Assembly: GCA_000151295.1 (NCBI GenBank)
Contig: GG745356.1
Coordinates: 487,361-551,360 of the forward strand
Direction: 5' to 3'
DNA length: 64,000 nt
Source of the DNA: Allomyces macrogynus ATCC 38327
Lineage: Eukaryota; Blastocladiomycota; Blastocladiomycetes; Blastocladiales; Blastocladiaceae
The position numbers and the translations under genes were made by a program. Each line of letters begins with the position of its first letter. Position 1 is the first letter of the stretch. Positions 1 through 10,261 of this stretch are shown in pieces. The notes under the pieces are model-generated. The model did not search any database, was not told the origin of the DNA, and saw nothing but the letters and a program-made list of their open reading frames with translations.

Positions 1-570
1 GCAACCAGGTACATGTTGTTAAGGATGCACAGTGTCATGCAGCATGTCCTTTGCTCCTTTGTCACCAAGATGGTGCTCCAGAAAAACAACTGCAAATGGT
101 CATTTTGGGACACCTTGGTTGCTCAGCTCATGAAGCCCATGGGTAACTCCAACAAGCCCATATTGATCATGTTTGGGAATGTTGGCATGCCAAACCCATG
201 TGGTTGTTCCATGCCTGTCAAGCAGTTTATCCAGCAGCTTGTCCACACTGGCGCTCAGGTCATGCTTGCTGATGAGTAATACACTTCAAAAAAGTGCACT
301 GTCTGTGGAGTGGACCTGGTGCAAGATCCAGACGTGTGGGGCTCCAAACACTGCAAGGGACTGTGTCATTGGGTGAATTCACATGACTGCAATGCCGCCT
401 TCAATATTTTCCAGGCACAGGACTGTTGGCAGGGACGTGCCAGCAGTGTGGAAGAACAGTGGCCACCTGCTCTTGTGCAACTGGCAAGAACTTCATTGTT
501 CCAGGGACGCATTGGCTGCTGTGGCTGCAGCAACTGCAGATGCTGCCAGCAATGTCGACAATTCTGACGA
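1..570 (+). pseudogene. Fanzor (eukaryotic TnpB-like RNA-guided nuclease) C-terminal relic, truncated by window start and broken by a stop
   Basis: One frame runs from the window edge to about 570 with a single in-frame TAA at 277-279. Before the stop is a stretch starting KPILIMFGN, then VKQFIQQLVHTGAQVMLADE. After it come YTSKKCTVCG, a second CxxxxC pair (CKGLC) and HDCNAAFNIF. Order and spacing match the C-terminal half of TnpB/Fanzor: the RuvC-II glutamate in (D)E-x-TSK-x-C, the zinc ribbon inserted between RuvC-II and RuvC-III, and the RuvC-III aspartate in D-x-NAAxNI. The candidate Glu and Asp are both kept, and the TAA sits immediately after the Glu. RuvC-I and the N-terminus lie outside the window. 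The stretch is almost free of CpG, unlike the genes beside it. It is either a dead copy or a recently stopped one. The family call rests on motif order rather than on a search. Confidence 0.75.
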
Positions 571-1016
571 TGATGGTGGTGACTTTGATGTAATGGCTAT
601 TCAGCTTCGCTGCTTGAATGACAATATGACAAAGTCAGTGCAGAGCGAAACGCGCCATTGCTGCCCTGTGTCACCAAACCTGAGCTTCGCGTCTCTGTTC
701 ACATCACACCTTCAGCAAACGAACCATGCCAAATCAAACGCACAAATGATATCACCAGAGCCTTTGCAGATTGCATGCTGGTCTCGACGTTTTGAAGGTG
801 GTTTCAATTACATTCCAAAGACGTGACACGATCATTTTTCAGATAAGTGACATTCCTCAAACGGTCGAACGCTGTGTCAATGCGCAACATGGAACCTTGG
901 CCGCTGGACCAGAGGGATGGTTCGACCTCCTTGCCCCTTCGCACAAGGTCAGCTTCACTACCAAAGCCAACGCTGGCAACATGCAATACTTAATTCACGC
1001 CGTGTTTCATTCCTAT
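571..1016. other. Intergenic between the Fanzor relic and UBA4
   Basis: No gene is supported. CpG frequency rises from very low to high over about 600-1000, marking the edge of the decayed tract. Confidence 0.5.
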
Positions 1017-2731
1017 TCAATACCGCGGAAACTCCGGATCCACGTCGGCACTCCACGCCTCGAGCCCGCCAATCACATCCACGCACTCGATTCCTTCCTC
1101 GCGTAACTTCGCGACCGCGCGCTGACTGTCGTTCCCGCGGCGACACAGTACGACCAGGCTGGTTCCGTTGGGTGCGAGCGCGCGCACCTCGTCGAGCCGC
1201 GAGGGAAGGTCGCGCCACGGCACGTTGATAGAGTTGGGCAAGTGCGCGATTCCGAATTGCACAGGCGCGCGCACGTCGAGGAGGACGACGGGGGACGGGG
1301 AACGGTCGGCGGTGGAGGTCGCGGCCGGGGCAGCTGCGCTGCTGGTGGTGGGGACGTTGGTCACGGTCGTACTGTTGGCCGCTGTCGTTGTGCCGTCGGT
1401 GGTCGCACTCGAGCTGATAGACGCGGCCTTGGTGGTCGAGTCGGCGGCAGCGGTTGCGGATGCCGCTGCTGTCGTCGTCGGGACCGCATTCAGCCGCGCG
1501 TGCAGGTCGCGCACCGTGATCCGCTCGTTGGCCGGAATCATCTTGACGGGCTTTGTCTACGCATTCGCGTCCCATGTCAGGATTCCACCAACCTCGAAAG
1601 CAACGCCCGCCAATCTCGAACCGAACCCACTCCAAACCCGGCACTCACGTACCTTATCATCCGGCCGCGCGCCACAGAACTGCACATAATCCACCAACTC
1701 CTTGATCGTCGGCGCGTCGCCACACACCGCGCACTCTTTCTGCCGCCCGCGCAATTTCACCGTCCTGAACGCGCCGGCCAACCCGTCCACGAGCAACATC
1801 CGGCCCGCAAATGCCGATTCGCCGAGCGCCACCATTTTCAGCACCTCGAGCGCCTGCAACGAACCCAACATCCCCGTGACAGGTCCCAGCACACCGCCAT
1901 CGTCGCAGTTGGTCACGGTTTCGGGCGGTGGCGGGGTCGGAAACAGGCACCGGTAGCATGGGCCGTTGCGGTAGTGGTAGACGGTGAGCTATGGAGGGTG
2001 GGTGAGTTAGGAAGTGGCGAGGGGTGGTTGAGGGTGGGGGCGCGTACCTGGCCGTCAAACCGCAGCGCCGATCCGGAGACGAGCGGTTTCCCGAGCAGGA
2101 CGCACGCGTCGTTGAGCAGGTACCGCGTGGGCACGTTGTCGGTGCAATCGACGATAACGTCGTAGGGCCGGAGCGTGGCGAGTGCGTTGGATGCGTCGAG
2201 CAGGAGGTTGTGCTCGACATAGCGCACGTGCGAGTTGGCTCTACACGGTGGAGAGTGAGTGGGTGGGTCGCGCTGCAAGAGTGAGGGTGATGCGACGCAC
2301 TTTTCCAGGGCCTTGCGCGCGCTCGTCGTCTTGGGGACCCCGACCGAGTCCTCGGTGTGGATCACTTGACGGTGGATGTTGGAGACGGCGACCGTGTCGT
2401 GGTCGACGAGCCCGAGTGTTCCTGTGGCGGTCGGCATCCACAAGTATCAGCAGAAGCCTCTCTCAACGCGAGTGAGCGGTCACGGATCCGCACCGATTCC
2501 GGCGCACGCGAGGTACATGGCGACGGGCGCGCCGAGGCCGCCCGTGCCGACGACGAGTACGCTCGCTTGCTTGATAGCGAGTTGACCTGGTGTTGTTCAT
2601 GTGTTGGTTGGTCGAGTTCATTGCGAGGTCGTGTGTGCTGATCATTCGTGGTCGGTCGGACCTGGCCGGCCAATGTTGGGCAGGATCATTTGACGGCCAT
2701 AGCGCTCAATCTCCTCGTTAGACAGCGACAT
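1017..2731 (-). CDS. UBA4: UBA4/MOCS3: E1-like adenylyltransferase and sulfurtransferase for Urm1 (tRNA thiolation)
   Basis: Six exons give one continuous protein: 2662-2731, 2494-2586, 2301-2421, 2048-2240, 1653-1988 and 1017-1556, with GT-AG introns of 59-96 bases. It starts [20 protein letters not shown]. The ATP-binding motif [47 protein letters not shown], the zinc pair CYRC with CAVC, and the E1 cysteine region [10 protein letters not shown] follow in the usual order. A C-terminal rhodanese domain carries the persulfide cysteine in [13 protein letters not shown]. The family activates Urm1 (and MoaD-like proteins) by adenylation and passes sulfur to its C-terminus, in the cytosol, for 2-thiouridine in tRNA and for urmylation. 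The Ala/Thr/Ser-rich linker between the E1 and rhodanese parts (about residues 285-340) is long. An extra 5' exon cannot be excluded. Confidence 0.93.
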
Positions 2732-3102
2732 GGCAGTTACAATTGTTGCAGCAAGTTGGTGCTCAGAGGATTAGTGGGGTGATCTCCCTTTGCGAAAAAT
2801 ACGACGACTTGGTTGTCTTCCTCTGGTTCGATTTTTTTTTTTTTGCAGTCGCATGTTTTTGCCACGAGAAGATGACTTGGATCGCGTACAATTGACTTGG
2901 GCGAGCTGATCGTTGTCGCGCACACGACGACCAAGGGGCCAACGATGGCGAACTCTCAAACGACCGCGACGATGATGACGCCAAAAGTGAAGGAATCATG
3001 GTTATATCTATATACAAAGGAGCACCCGCTCGCGGACGGCGCGGGCGGACCGCGAAGATGCACTCCGCGCAAAAATTACCGGCTGCACACAATCCACGCC
3101 GC

Positions 3103-3558
3103 CTACTTTTCCATCCACGTATGGTCGCAATTGCAACATTTGAAGAACAGACTCATGGGCTCGTCGGCTGACCGGATCTGGATCTGCTGGAAGAAGGCGC
3201 GCGGGTTCTCGCACTTTGGGCAAGTCACTACAGATGAGGGAGAAGCGCAAGTGAGCAGTACGCCAAACCAAAAACGTAAGCAAACTGCCGAGCACGTACT
3301 GTCGATGGCCGGCACATTCTCCCACCCCTTTTCCTTGCTCATCACGTCGTCGACCTCCTTTTTCTTCATATACGACCGCGTCGCGAGCTAATCGAAGTCG
3401 GCGACGCGTCAGTATCGGCGGAGACCACAACGCGCGCGAGCGAGCCCGACCTTCTTGGTGATCGGGTAAATGTACGGGCATGTCCTACACGCAAACCGCT
3501 GGCCCGGGTCCTCTTCGAGCGCGAGCATGTTGCCGCACTGCGGGCAAAACATCAACAT
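3103..3558 (-). CDS. RPC11: RNA polymerase III subunit C11 (TFIIS-like RNA cleavage subunit)
   Basis: Three exons (3451-3558, 3300-3387, 3103-3227) joined across GT-AG introns of 63 and 72 bases encode 106 residues, the usual length. The N-terminal zinc ribbon begins MLMFCPQCGNML and continues with CRTCPYIYPI. Next is YMKKKEVDDV. The C-terminal TFIIS-like ribbon has CPKC, the hairpin QIQIRSADEPM with the Asp-Glu pair needed for RNA cleavage, and CCNCDHTW. The subunit supports 3' cleavage of backtracked RNA, termination and reinitiation by Pol III in the nucleus. It is divergent from the gene at 3799, with about 240 bases between start codons. Confidence 0.95.
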
Positions 3559-3798
3559 CGTGGGACTGAGAGCGTTGGATCCGTGTCGTGGGCAGGGTGT
3601 GCAGCGAGTTGGTATGCCGTTGAGGTCGTCGCTGTAGCCGTCGCGACGGTGGAGGCGATGGCGGCGGTGGGAGAGGGTGCGGGGTAGTCAGGCCGAGCCA
3701 CGTGAGACGTTGGCAGGCGCAACAGCGCAACGATCCCCACTTCCACCACCGCCATAGCAACCAGCAAGCACGAGAACGAAATCAGCAGCACCACCACC

Positions 3799-4321
3799 AT
3801 GTCGATGAAATCCTGGCTCAAGAAAGCCAACCCGAACCTCGACCTCGACAAGGGCAAAGCGCCTGCGGCCGCTGCCAGTACCAGCACCACCAAGGTCGCA
3901 GGCACCGCGAGTTGTTACAAGCGTTGGAGAGCGTGACTGACTAGTGCGTGATGGAATGGTGGAGTGTGTAGCCGCGCACGCGCAGAAGAAGGGTGCGGGC
4001 ATCGACAAGAAGCGGCACTTGGTGTTGACGTCGGCGCACCCGTCCCCATTGTCGGGCTAACGCGGGTTTTTTAGTAGCAAGCCGTTTTCCAAGGCCAATG
4101 CGTACCTGGAAAAGAATGGTAAGATGCCGATTGATTGGATGCGGTTGCCGACGCTTGACGAGGAGAAGACCGAGGAGGAAGTGGCGGCCAAGGAGGAAGG
4201 CGGCGAGGGCGAGGGAGGTGGGGTGGGCGAGGAGGACGCCAAGGCGGTGGAGGTGACCGCGGCGGGATCGGCTGCGGACGGGGACGATGCAGAGGCCGCG
4301 GAGGATCATGAAGACGAATAA
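3799..4321 (+). CDS. Unknown lysine-rich protein with an acidic tail
   Basis: I do not recognise this family. The start [20 protein letters not shown] follows a CACCACCACC context. At least two introns are needed: one from about 3905 to 3970, ending TGTAG, and one ending TTTTTTAG at about 4072 after a GCTAAC branch site. They join to [16 protein letters not shown] and then [19 protein letters not shown]. The last roughly 60 residues are Glu/Asp/Gly/Ala-rich and end EDHEDE. There is no signal peptide or membrane segment. The basic N-terminus and acidic C-terminus suggest a nucleic-acid or ribosome-associated protein, but that is only a guess. Exact 5' splice sites are uncertain. Confidence 0.6.
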
Positions 4322-4755
4322 ATCGCAGTTTGCGAATTCGAAGAACACGGCACGAGTTCGACGGAAAGCCAGCCTGCAGAGAACCACGATCCGACGGGTG
4401 CACTGAGAAGACGGGCGGGCCGAGACGACGGAATCGCGGTTTGTGAATTCTCCGCGTGCGTTCGCTGTCGTGGTGGAGAGACACCAATCACCGCCGAGGT
4501 TCATGAATTCTGAAAGGCTGGTGTCGCTCCATCGCGGAGAGAATGTGCGGTCACGACTGCAGATGCACGTTTCGAAAAGGCGCTCCGCGAGCATGCGTAT
4601 ATTGGACGATCAAATGGACTACGAGCGTATTGCGGCACACGAAGGGCACGACAGCATCTCTGTCAACACCCGCGATCCATGGTCAGCATCCGCTCCCGCC
4701 TACCGTCCGCCCCGAGTCAAGCTCGCGAACATACCTCGACGACAAGATCGAACGT
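4322..4755. other. Intergenic between convergent genes
   Basis: Lies between the 3' ends of the 3799 gene (+) and the 4756 gene (-). Nothing coding is supported. GAATTC appears three times between about 4330 and 4510, in similar stretches (cGCGGTTTGTGAATTC and a near copy), hinting at a small imperfect duplication. Confidence 0.4.
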
Positions 4756-5010
4756 TCATTCGCTCGCCGGTGCCTCGGCACTTGCCGCGGCCGCCGCACG
4801 CCGCGCCGCACGTCGCGCGACACCACGCTCCTGCTGTGCGCGGAACTCGGCCTCCTTTTCCTCGGACGTGCGCCAGACAAACGACGTGAGCAGCGCGAGC
4901 GCACCGATCGTCACGGCGGTGTTGACCTTCCAGTTGGCGGGCTGCGACCACCAGCCGCCGGTCGGCGAGTAGACCCAGCGCGGGTAGGGCTTGTGCGGGG
5001 CGCCGCCCAT
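4756..5010 (-). CDS. Small single-pass membrane protein, probably mitochondrial
   Basis: Intronless frame of 84 residues from the ATG at 5010. It has a proline/aromatic N-terminus (PRWVYSPTGGWW), then SQPANWKVNT and one hydrophobic helix of about 17 residues (AVTIGALALLTSFVW). The tail is charged and Ala/Arg-rich. The SP-GGWW-xxPxNWKxNT pattern recalls small conserved fungal proteins of the mitochondrial inner membrane, but I cannot name the family. The frame stays open upstream to 5091, so a longer N-terminus is possible; I chose the internal Met because the conserved-looking part begins there. It is divergent from the CX9C gene at 5375. Confidence 0.6.
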   Translation of the reverse strand: MGGAPHKPYPRWVYSPTGGWWSQPANWKVNTAVTIGALALLTSFVWRTSEEKEAEFRAQQERGVARRAARRAAAAASAEAPASE

Positions 5011-5374
5011 GGTCGGTTCGGTTGGTGACGTCGGGGTTTGGTCGAGCGGGCGGGTTATGAGCGCGGCAAGCTGGCGCAGGACGCGGGTCACTTGCAGCAG
5101 CGGCGGGTTGCAGCGAGTCGGCGGGCGCGATCGCGGGCGGGGAGTGCGGTACGCGCGAGTCGACGTTCACAATGAGGTCGAGTGTAAAGAAGTTGGAAAC
5201 GAAAGAGAGGAGCAAACGATTGCCATTTCCGGGTCAGCTCGCAATGATGGGGCTGACATGATGACTGCTTTCGATCGCTCCTCACATTTGTTGTCGTTTG
5301 TCGAGCGGGCGAGCGAGCGACCATCCACCAAATTGATCACAGCAACCACGATCACAGCGATAACCACGACGATC

Positions 5375-5998
5375 ATGACCAACCAGGACCCATCAGCACC
5401 GGCACCGGCTCCCGCAAGCTCCTCATCCTGGTTCCGCCGCCCGACCACGTCCAAGGTCGAGCGGCCGCCGGCACCCCAGTCTCCCGAGCCTGTCCCCGAA
5501 TCTGCACCAGTACCTACACCTGCACCAGTCCCCGCTGCCAATGATGCGGTCGCACCATCCCCAACCGCCGAGACGGCACCCGAAGCCGCGCCCGCGACCG
5601 ACGGCGAAGAGCTCAAGGCGATCCGCGCCAAGATTGCTTCTGCCATGGCCCGTCCCGCTGGCCCTTCGCGCCTCCCGCAACTCGGCGACGTGGTGCTCGA
5701 AGCCTGTGCCGAGGTCCACGCCGAAGTCCTGACGTGCATGCGGCGCGGGTCGTGGTGGGATACGGCGACGCTGTGCCAGGCACAGCAGGCGCAGTTTTGG
5801 AAATGTGCCGAGGACTTCAAGTATGCGCTCAAGAAACTTGGGTACGCGCGGCGCAACGTGACCGACGCGCAGCGCGTGGAAATGGTCAAGGAGACGGACC
5901 GGATCGTGCGCGATGCGTGGACGAAAGAGGGCGGGCAGGAGGCGTTGCTGGAGAAGTTGATCAAGGTCGAGTTGATGGTACCGAGTGATGGACGGTGA
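5375..5998 (+). CDS. Twin CX9C (CHCH) protein, likely of the mitochondrial intermembrane space
   Basis: The first ~75 residues after the ATG are Pro/Ala/Ser-rich. The C-terminal half carries two CX9C motifs, C-AEVHAEVLT-C and C-QAQQAQFWK-C, spaced as in a coiled-coil-helix-coiled-coil-helix fold. CHCH proteins are usually oxidised by Mia40/Erv1 in the intermembrane space, and many serve in respiratory-complex assembly or cristae organisation. The WWD between the motifs (RRGSWWDTATLC) resembles Cmc/Coa-type proteins, but I cannot assign a member. The frame is open far upstream (to 4991). The start at 5375 is chosen because it follows the promoter-like gap shared with the minus-strand gene. Confidence 0.72.
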   Translation: MTNQDPSAPAPAPASSSSWFRRPTTSKVERPPAPQSPEPVPESAPVPTPAPVPAANDAVAPSPTAETAPEAAPATDGEELKAIRAKIASAMARPAGPSRLPQLGDVVLEACAEVHAEVLTCMRRGSWWDTATLCQAQQAQFWKCAEDFKYALKKLGYARRNVTDAQRVEMVKETDRIVRDAWTKEGGQEALLEKLIKVELMVPSDGR

Positions 5999-6594
5999 CC
6001 GTGCGGTTGCGGCTGTCGCGGTGTTGTGTAGAGAACGGTGTGTTTATACATAGTGTAGCGACAAATTTACCTGTCGTTTGCGGTTCAGTGAAGTGATCCA
6101 AGTGAGTATTGTTCAGACCCGCGGTCCTCGTTTTTTTCTGCCGTGCGAGCCCGATTTCCCAGTTTCGACCTCCACCTCTCTCACCCGATCCGGCTTTTCG
6201 CATTGGTCCTCGGTCCCGATCACACGGCACATCAGCACCGAAAACACGCACCGTGCAACCAGACACCTGACCCTCACCAACGCGCTCTCTCCGCTCAGCA
6301 GTGTGCGCTGATCGCTGATCGCTCGGCGGTTGCTCGGCGCTCGCACGCCGCGTCCGTTCCCAGCCTGCTTTGCGCGATCCTCGGCTCGACGGCCGCGGCG
6401 CTCCTCGTCGCAGCACCCGCAGCGCTCCTCCTCTCTCTCTCGGCCGTCGCAACCCGCAGCACCGCTCTCTCCAACCGACCGAGCACGCGTCCTCCGAGCG
6501 CCCGACCGACCGATCAACCGACCGGCCAACCGCGCGCAATCCCCAATCCGCGCGCCATCCTCTCCGCCTACCGACCGACTGCACCGACTGCACC
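5999..6594. other. Intergenic / 5' region of the phosphate carrier
   Basis: No conserved coding. From about 6150 the sequence is a C/T/G-rich leader with repeated CGACCGACCGATCAACCGACC-like units (about 6470-6535), probably promoter and 5' UTR of the gene at 6595. Confidence 0.4.
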
Positions 6595-7863
6595 ATGCTC
6601 CCGTCGCCCTCTGTTCTCGCTGCGTGCGCGCCGCCGCGCCCGCACGTGCCGCTCGACCGTGTGAGCGCGTCGTCGCCGTCGCCCACGGCCGACGCGACCC
6701 CGCACTTGCTCGGTGGCGGGCCCAAGCACTCGGGGCTCGACCTTTATGCACGCTACGCGTTTGCCGGTGCGTGTTGCGCAGCAGCGACGCGGCGCGAACC
6801 GATCGGCCGACCAGCGCGCGTCGCGGTGATCAGTGATCCGTGCCGGTAGTTAATACCGACTGACGCGTTCGTGATCCCCCCCCCCCCCCTCTCCCCGTTG
6901 CAACACAGGTGCCTTGTGCTGCTCGATCACGCACGGCGCGTTGACGCCCGGTACGTCCACCTCCCCACCTCGACCGTGATCGCGCACCGCGTCGAACGCG
7001 TCCAGCTGACCCCGCCCCCCTCCCGCACCTCCTTAGTTGACGTCGTCAAGACGCGCATCCAGCTCGACCCGACCGTCTACAACCGCGGCATGGTCGCGGC
7101 CTTCCGGCAAGTTATCGCCGCCGAAGGCGCCTCCGCACTCCTGACCGGATTCGGCCCGACCTTTGCGGGCTACTTTATCCAAGGCGCGTTCAAGTTCGGC
7201 GGGTACGAGCTGTGGAAAGGCCAGCTGATCAACCTCGTCGGCGCCGACCGCGCGCCCGAATACCGCGTCCCCATCTACCTGACGGCGTCGGCCTTGGCCG
7301 AATTCGTGGCGGATATCGCGCTGTGTCCGCTCGAAGCGACGCGGATCCGAATGGTCTCGCAACCGGATTTCGCGAACGGGTTGGTGTCGGGGTTCACGCG
7401 GTTGCTCAAGGAAGAGGGGGTCGCGCGCGGGTTTTACAGTGGGTTCGGGCCGATTTTGTTCAAGCAGGTGCCGTACACGATGGCCAAGTTTGCCGTCTAC
7501 GAAATGGCCGCGGAAAAGATTTATGCCGGGATCAAGACGCCGAAAGAGAAGTTGTCGACGGGGACGGTCACGGCCGTGAATTTGGGCGCGGGTTTGATTG
7601 CCGGGATCGCGGCGGCGATTATTTCGCAGCCGGCCGACACGCTGTTGTCCAAGATTAACAAGGCCAAGGGGGTCGAGGGCGAGTCGGTCACAAGTCGGTT
7701 GGTCGGGCTCGCCAAGCAGCTCGGGCCGCGAGGATTGTTTTTGGGGCTCGGCGCGCGGATTGTCATGGTGGGCGCGCTGACTGCGGGCCAGTTTGCGATT
7801 AATGGCGACGTGAAGCGCGCGTTGGGCGCCGAGGGCGGGCATGAGATTGCCAAGGTCAAGTAA
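6595..7863 (+). CDS. MIR1: Mitochondrial phosphate carrier (Mir1/SLC25A3 type)
   Basis: Three exons: 6595-6766, 6909-6950 and 7037-7863. Exon 2 is only 42 bases. The protein has three mitochondrial-carrier repeats. Repeat 1 carries [20 protein letters not shown] and the phosphate-carrier stretch [21 protein letters not shown]. Repeat 2 has [16 protein letters not shown] and [19 protein letters not shown]. Repeat 3 has [15 protein letters not shown]. These match Mir1 more closely than other SLC25 members. It imports inorganic phosphate with protons across the inner membrane for ATP synthesis. The roughly 45 residues before YARYAFAG are Pro/Ser-rich and could be a leader. Intron 1 carries a long poly(C) run just before its 3' splice site. 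Confidence 0.93.
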
Positions 7864-8634
7864 GGCATCGGTCGTGGCGCTGGGGCCCGCCGCGCAGGGG
7901 GGTTGTGGATAAGAGAGATGGCGGCGAGATTGGATCAGGGCGGTGATCGTGTTTGATATTGGATTTGGCTGTTCGTGTTGGTATTCGTTTTGGATCACGG
8001 CGACGCGGTCGCGCTCCAACTGGCGTCGCCGGACCCAGGCGGCGTCGCCGTCGCGCACGCAGGTTGACGGCCGTCCGTACGCGTCAGGACCGGTCAGGAC
8101 GCGTCGACCGGCGTCGCCACGGTGGGTAGTGGAGCGCAAAGGGCGCGACGCGTCGGATACGCGGTCACGCCTATAGATTGATGACAATCATGCAGTGACG
8201 CCGGCAGGGAGAGTTGATGGCGAACAGCGTAAGGGAATCGGCCGGCGACAAAGTGGCGTCCGGACGCTTCTGCAGTTTGCTCAAGCAAGAGTGGGGCCAC
8301 GGTTGAATCCAAGCTTTTTCCATTGCAAAAACAAGTTCGAGAAGACGTGGCGACGAGAAGTGAGATTGGCAATCGCGTTCCCACGCAGCTTTCCTGCAGG
8401 ATCGCGCACGTCACTGCGTGCAGCACGCCTCCGAAGTCACCCGGCCGCAGCCCCGAGGCCGTCAAGCAACGTCGCCTTTCTCACGCAAAACCCGCGAAAC
8501 CCCGGGTTTCCACCTCTGCACGCCATCCTGCAAGGCGCTGCTGCTGCTGCGAGGCACGCGAACGACTTTCCACTCGGCGGCGCGCCAACACGATCTGACA
8601 CCATGCTGAACCAAATTCTGTTGCCTGGCACGCA
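7864..8634. other. Intergenic, upstream of aldolase
   Basis: About 770 bases with no supported gene; short frames on both strands are unconserved. Confidence 0.4.
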
Positions 8635-8641
8635 ATAAATA
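8635..8641 (+). promoter_or_regulatory. TATA-like element of the aldolase gene
   Basis: ATAAATA lies in an otherwise very GC-rich stretch, 79 bases before the aldolase ATG. A highly expressed glycolytic gene is a likely TATA user. Position and sequence are the only evidence. Confidence 0.4.
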
Positions 8642-8719
8642 CGGCCGCACACCCACGCCGCACGCTCCTCTTGTTCTTCTCCTCAGACCCGCTTGTCTTG
8701 TCTCGACCAACCCGCCACC

Positions 8720-10261
8720 ATGCCCAACAACTACACCGCCTCGACCGTCTCGGAGGAGATCCGCAAGGAGCTCGCCGCCAACGCCAAGGCCATTGTCGCC
8801 GATGGCAAGGGTACGCGCTCGACGCCGCGCTCCATCGCACCCTTGACGCGCAACTGACGCGCTCCCGCGCTCCTTTGCAGGCATTCTCGCCGCCGACGAG
8901 TCGACGGGCACGATCGGCAAGCGCTTTGACGCGATCAAGGTCGCCAACGTCGAGGAGAACCGCCGCGCCTACCGCGACCTGCTCTTCACGGTGCCCGGCT
9001 CGGGTACGTCTTCTGCTTCGTTTTTCTCGAGTGCGCGCCGTGATCCGACGCGACGATTGTGGCCGTTCGAAGCGCGTCGGATGGGTTCGTTCCAGCGAGA
9101 GTGGCGTGGGCGCGCGCCTCTGGCGCGCGTGTCACGTGCGCCGACCAAACCAGCGCGCGTCCCACGCGGGCCTCAGCTTGAGTGGTCGTCGCGGACCCCC
9201 GAGCACGGTGACGGTGCCCCTTGCGCCCGGGACGCGTCGCCACGGATCGCGTCGTTTGCATCGTCCGCATCGTTCGCGACGGCGCGGTCGCACCCCGTCG
9301 CGCCGGATCACAGCCGCTCGGTCGCTTTGTTTCCGTACATGCGTGCTCACGACCACCCCGCTCACTACCATTAGAGCTCGAGAAGTACATTGGTGGCGTG
9401 ATCCTGTTCGACGAGACGCTGCGTCAGAAGGCCGCCGACGGCACGCCGTTCGCCCAGGTCCTGGCTAAGCGCGGCATTGTTGTCGGCATCAAGGTCGACA
9501 AGGGTACCGTCCCGATCTACGGCACCGACAACGAGACGACGACGCAGGGTCTCGACGGTCTCGCTGAGCGTTGCGCCGAGTACTACTCGCTGGGCGCTCG
9601 TTTCGCCAAGTGGCGCTGCGTGCTGCGCATTGGCGCCAACGAGCCCTCGCCGGTCGCCATCGAGGAGAACGCCAACGTTCTCGCGCGCTACGCGTCCATC
9701 TGCCAGGCGAACCGCCTCGTGCCCATTGTCGAGCCCGAGATTCTCATGGACGGCGACCATAACCTGGAGCGCGCGATTTTCGTGACCGAGAAGGTGCTCG
9801 CTGCCGTCTACAAGAAGCTCTCGGACCACCACGTCTACCTCGAGGGCACGCTGCTCAAGCCCAACATGGTCACGGCCGGCGTCAACTGCCCGACCAAGTA
9901 CACGCCCGAGGACGTTGGTGCCGCGACCGTCACGGTCCTGCGCCGCACGGTCCCGGCCGCGGTCCCCGGTGTCACGTTCCTCTCGGGCGGTCAGTCGGAG
10001 GAGAACGCGACGCTGCACCTGAACGCCATGAACAAGGTCCCGCTCGCGCGCCCGTGGGCCCTCACCTTCTCGTACGGCCGCGCCCTCCAGGCGACGGTCC
10101 TCAAGGTCTGGGGCGGCAAGCCTGAGAACGTCAAGGCCGCGCAGGACGCGCTCCTTGTGCGCGCCAAGGCCAACTCGGAGGCGGCTCGCGGTATCTACCA
10201 GGGGTCGGCGTCGGGCGCGGCCGCGTCCGAGTCGCTCTACGTCTCGAACTACAAGTACTAG
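8720..10261 (+). CDS. Class I fructose-1,6-bisphosphate aldolase
   Basis: Three exons: 8720-8810, 8881-9003 and 9375-10261. The protein starts [18 protein letters not shown], then [35 protein letters not shown], the catalytic [23 protein letters not shown], the Schiff-base lysine motif [10 protein letters not shown], and [19 protein letters not shown]. It ends in tyrosine, as animal and plant class I aldolases do. It cleaves fructose-1,6-bisphosphate to dihydroxyacetone phosphate and glyceraldehyde-3-phosphate without metal. Better-known fungi use the unrelated class II zinc enzyme, so this is notable. Intron 2 (371 bases) is long for this window. Confidence 0.95.

Noticed and set aside
3799..4321. 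Reading the 3799 gene without introns
   Set aside because: Stops near 3940 and 4060 break it; introns ending GTGTAG and TTTTTTAG give a consistent frame.
6113..6751. Minus-strand frames of over 200 codons before MIR1
   Set aside because: Arg/Gly/Ala-biased, antisense to the MIR1 leader, no conserved sequence.
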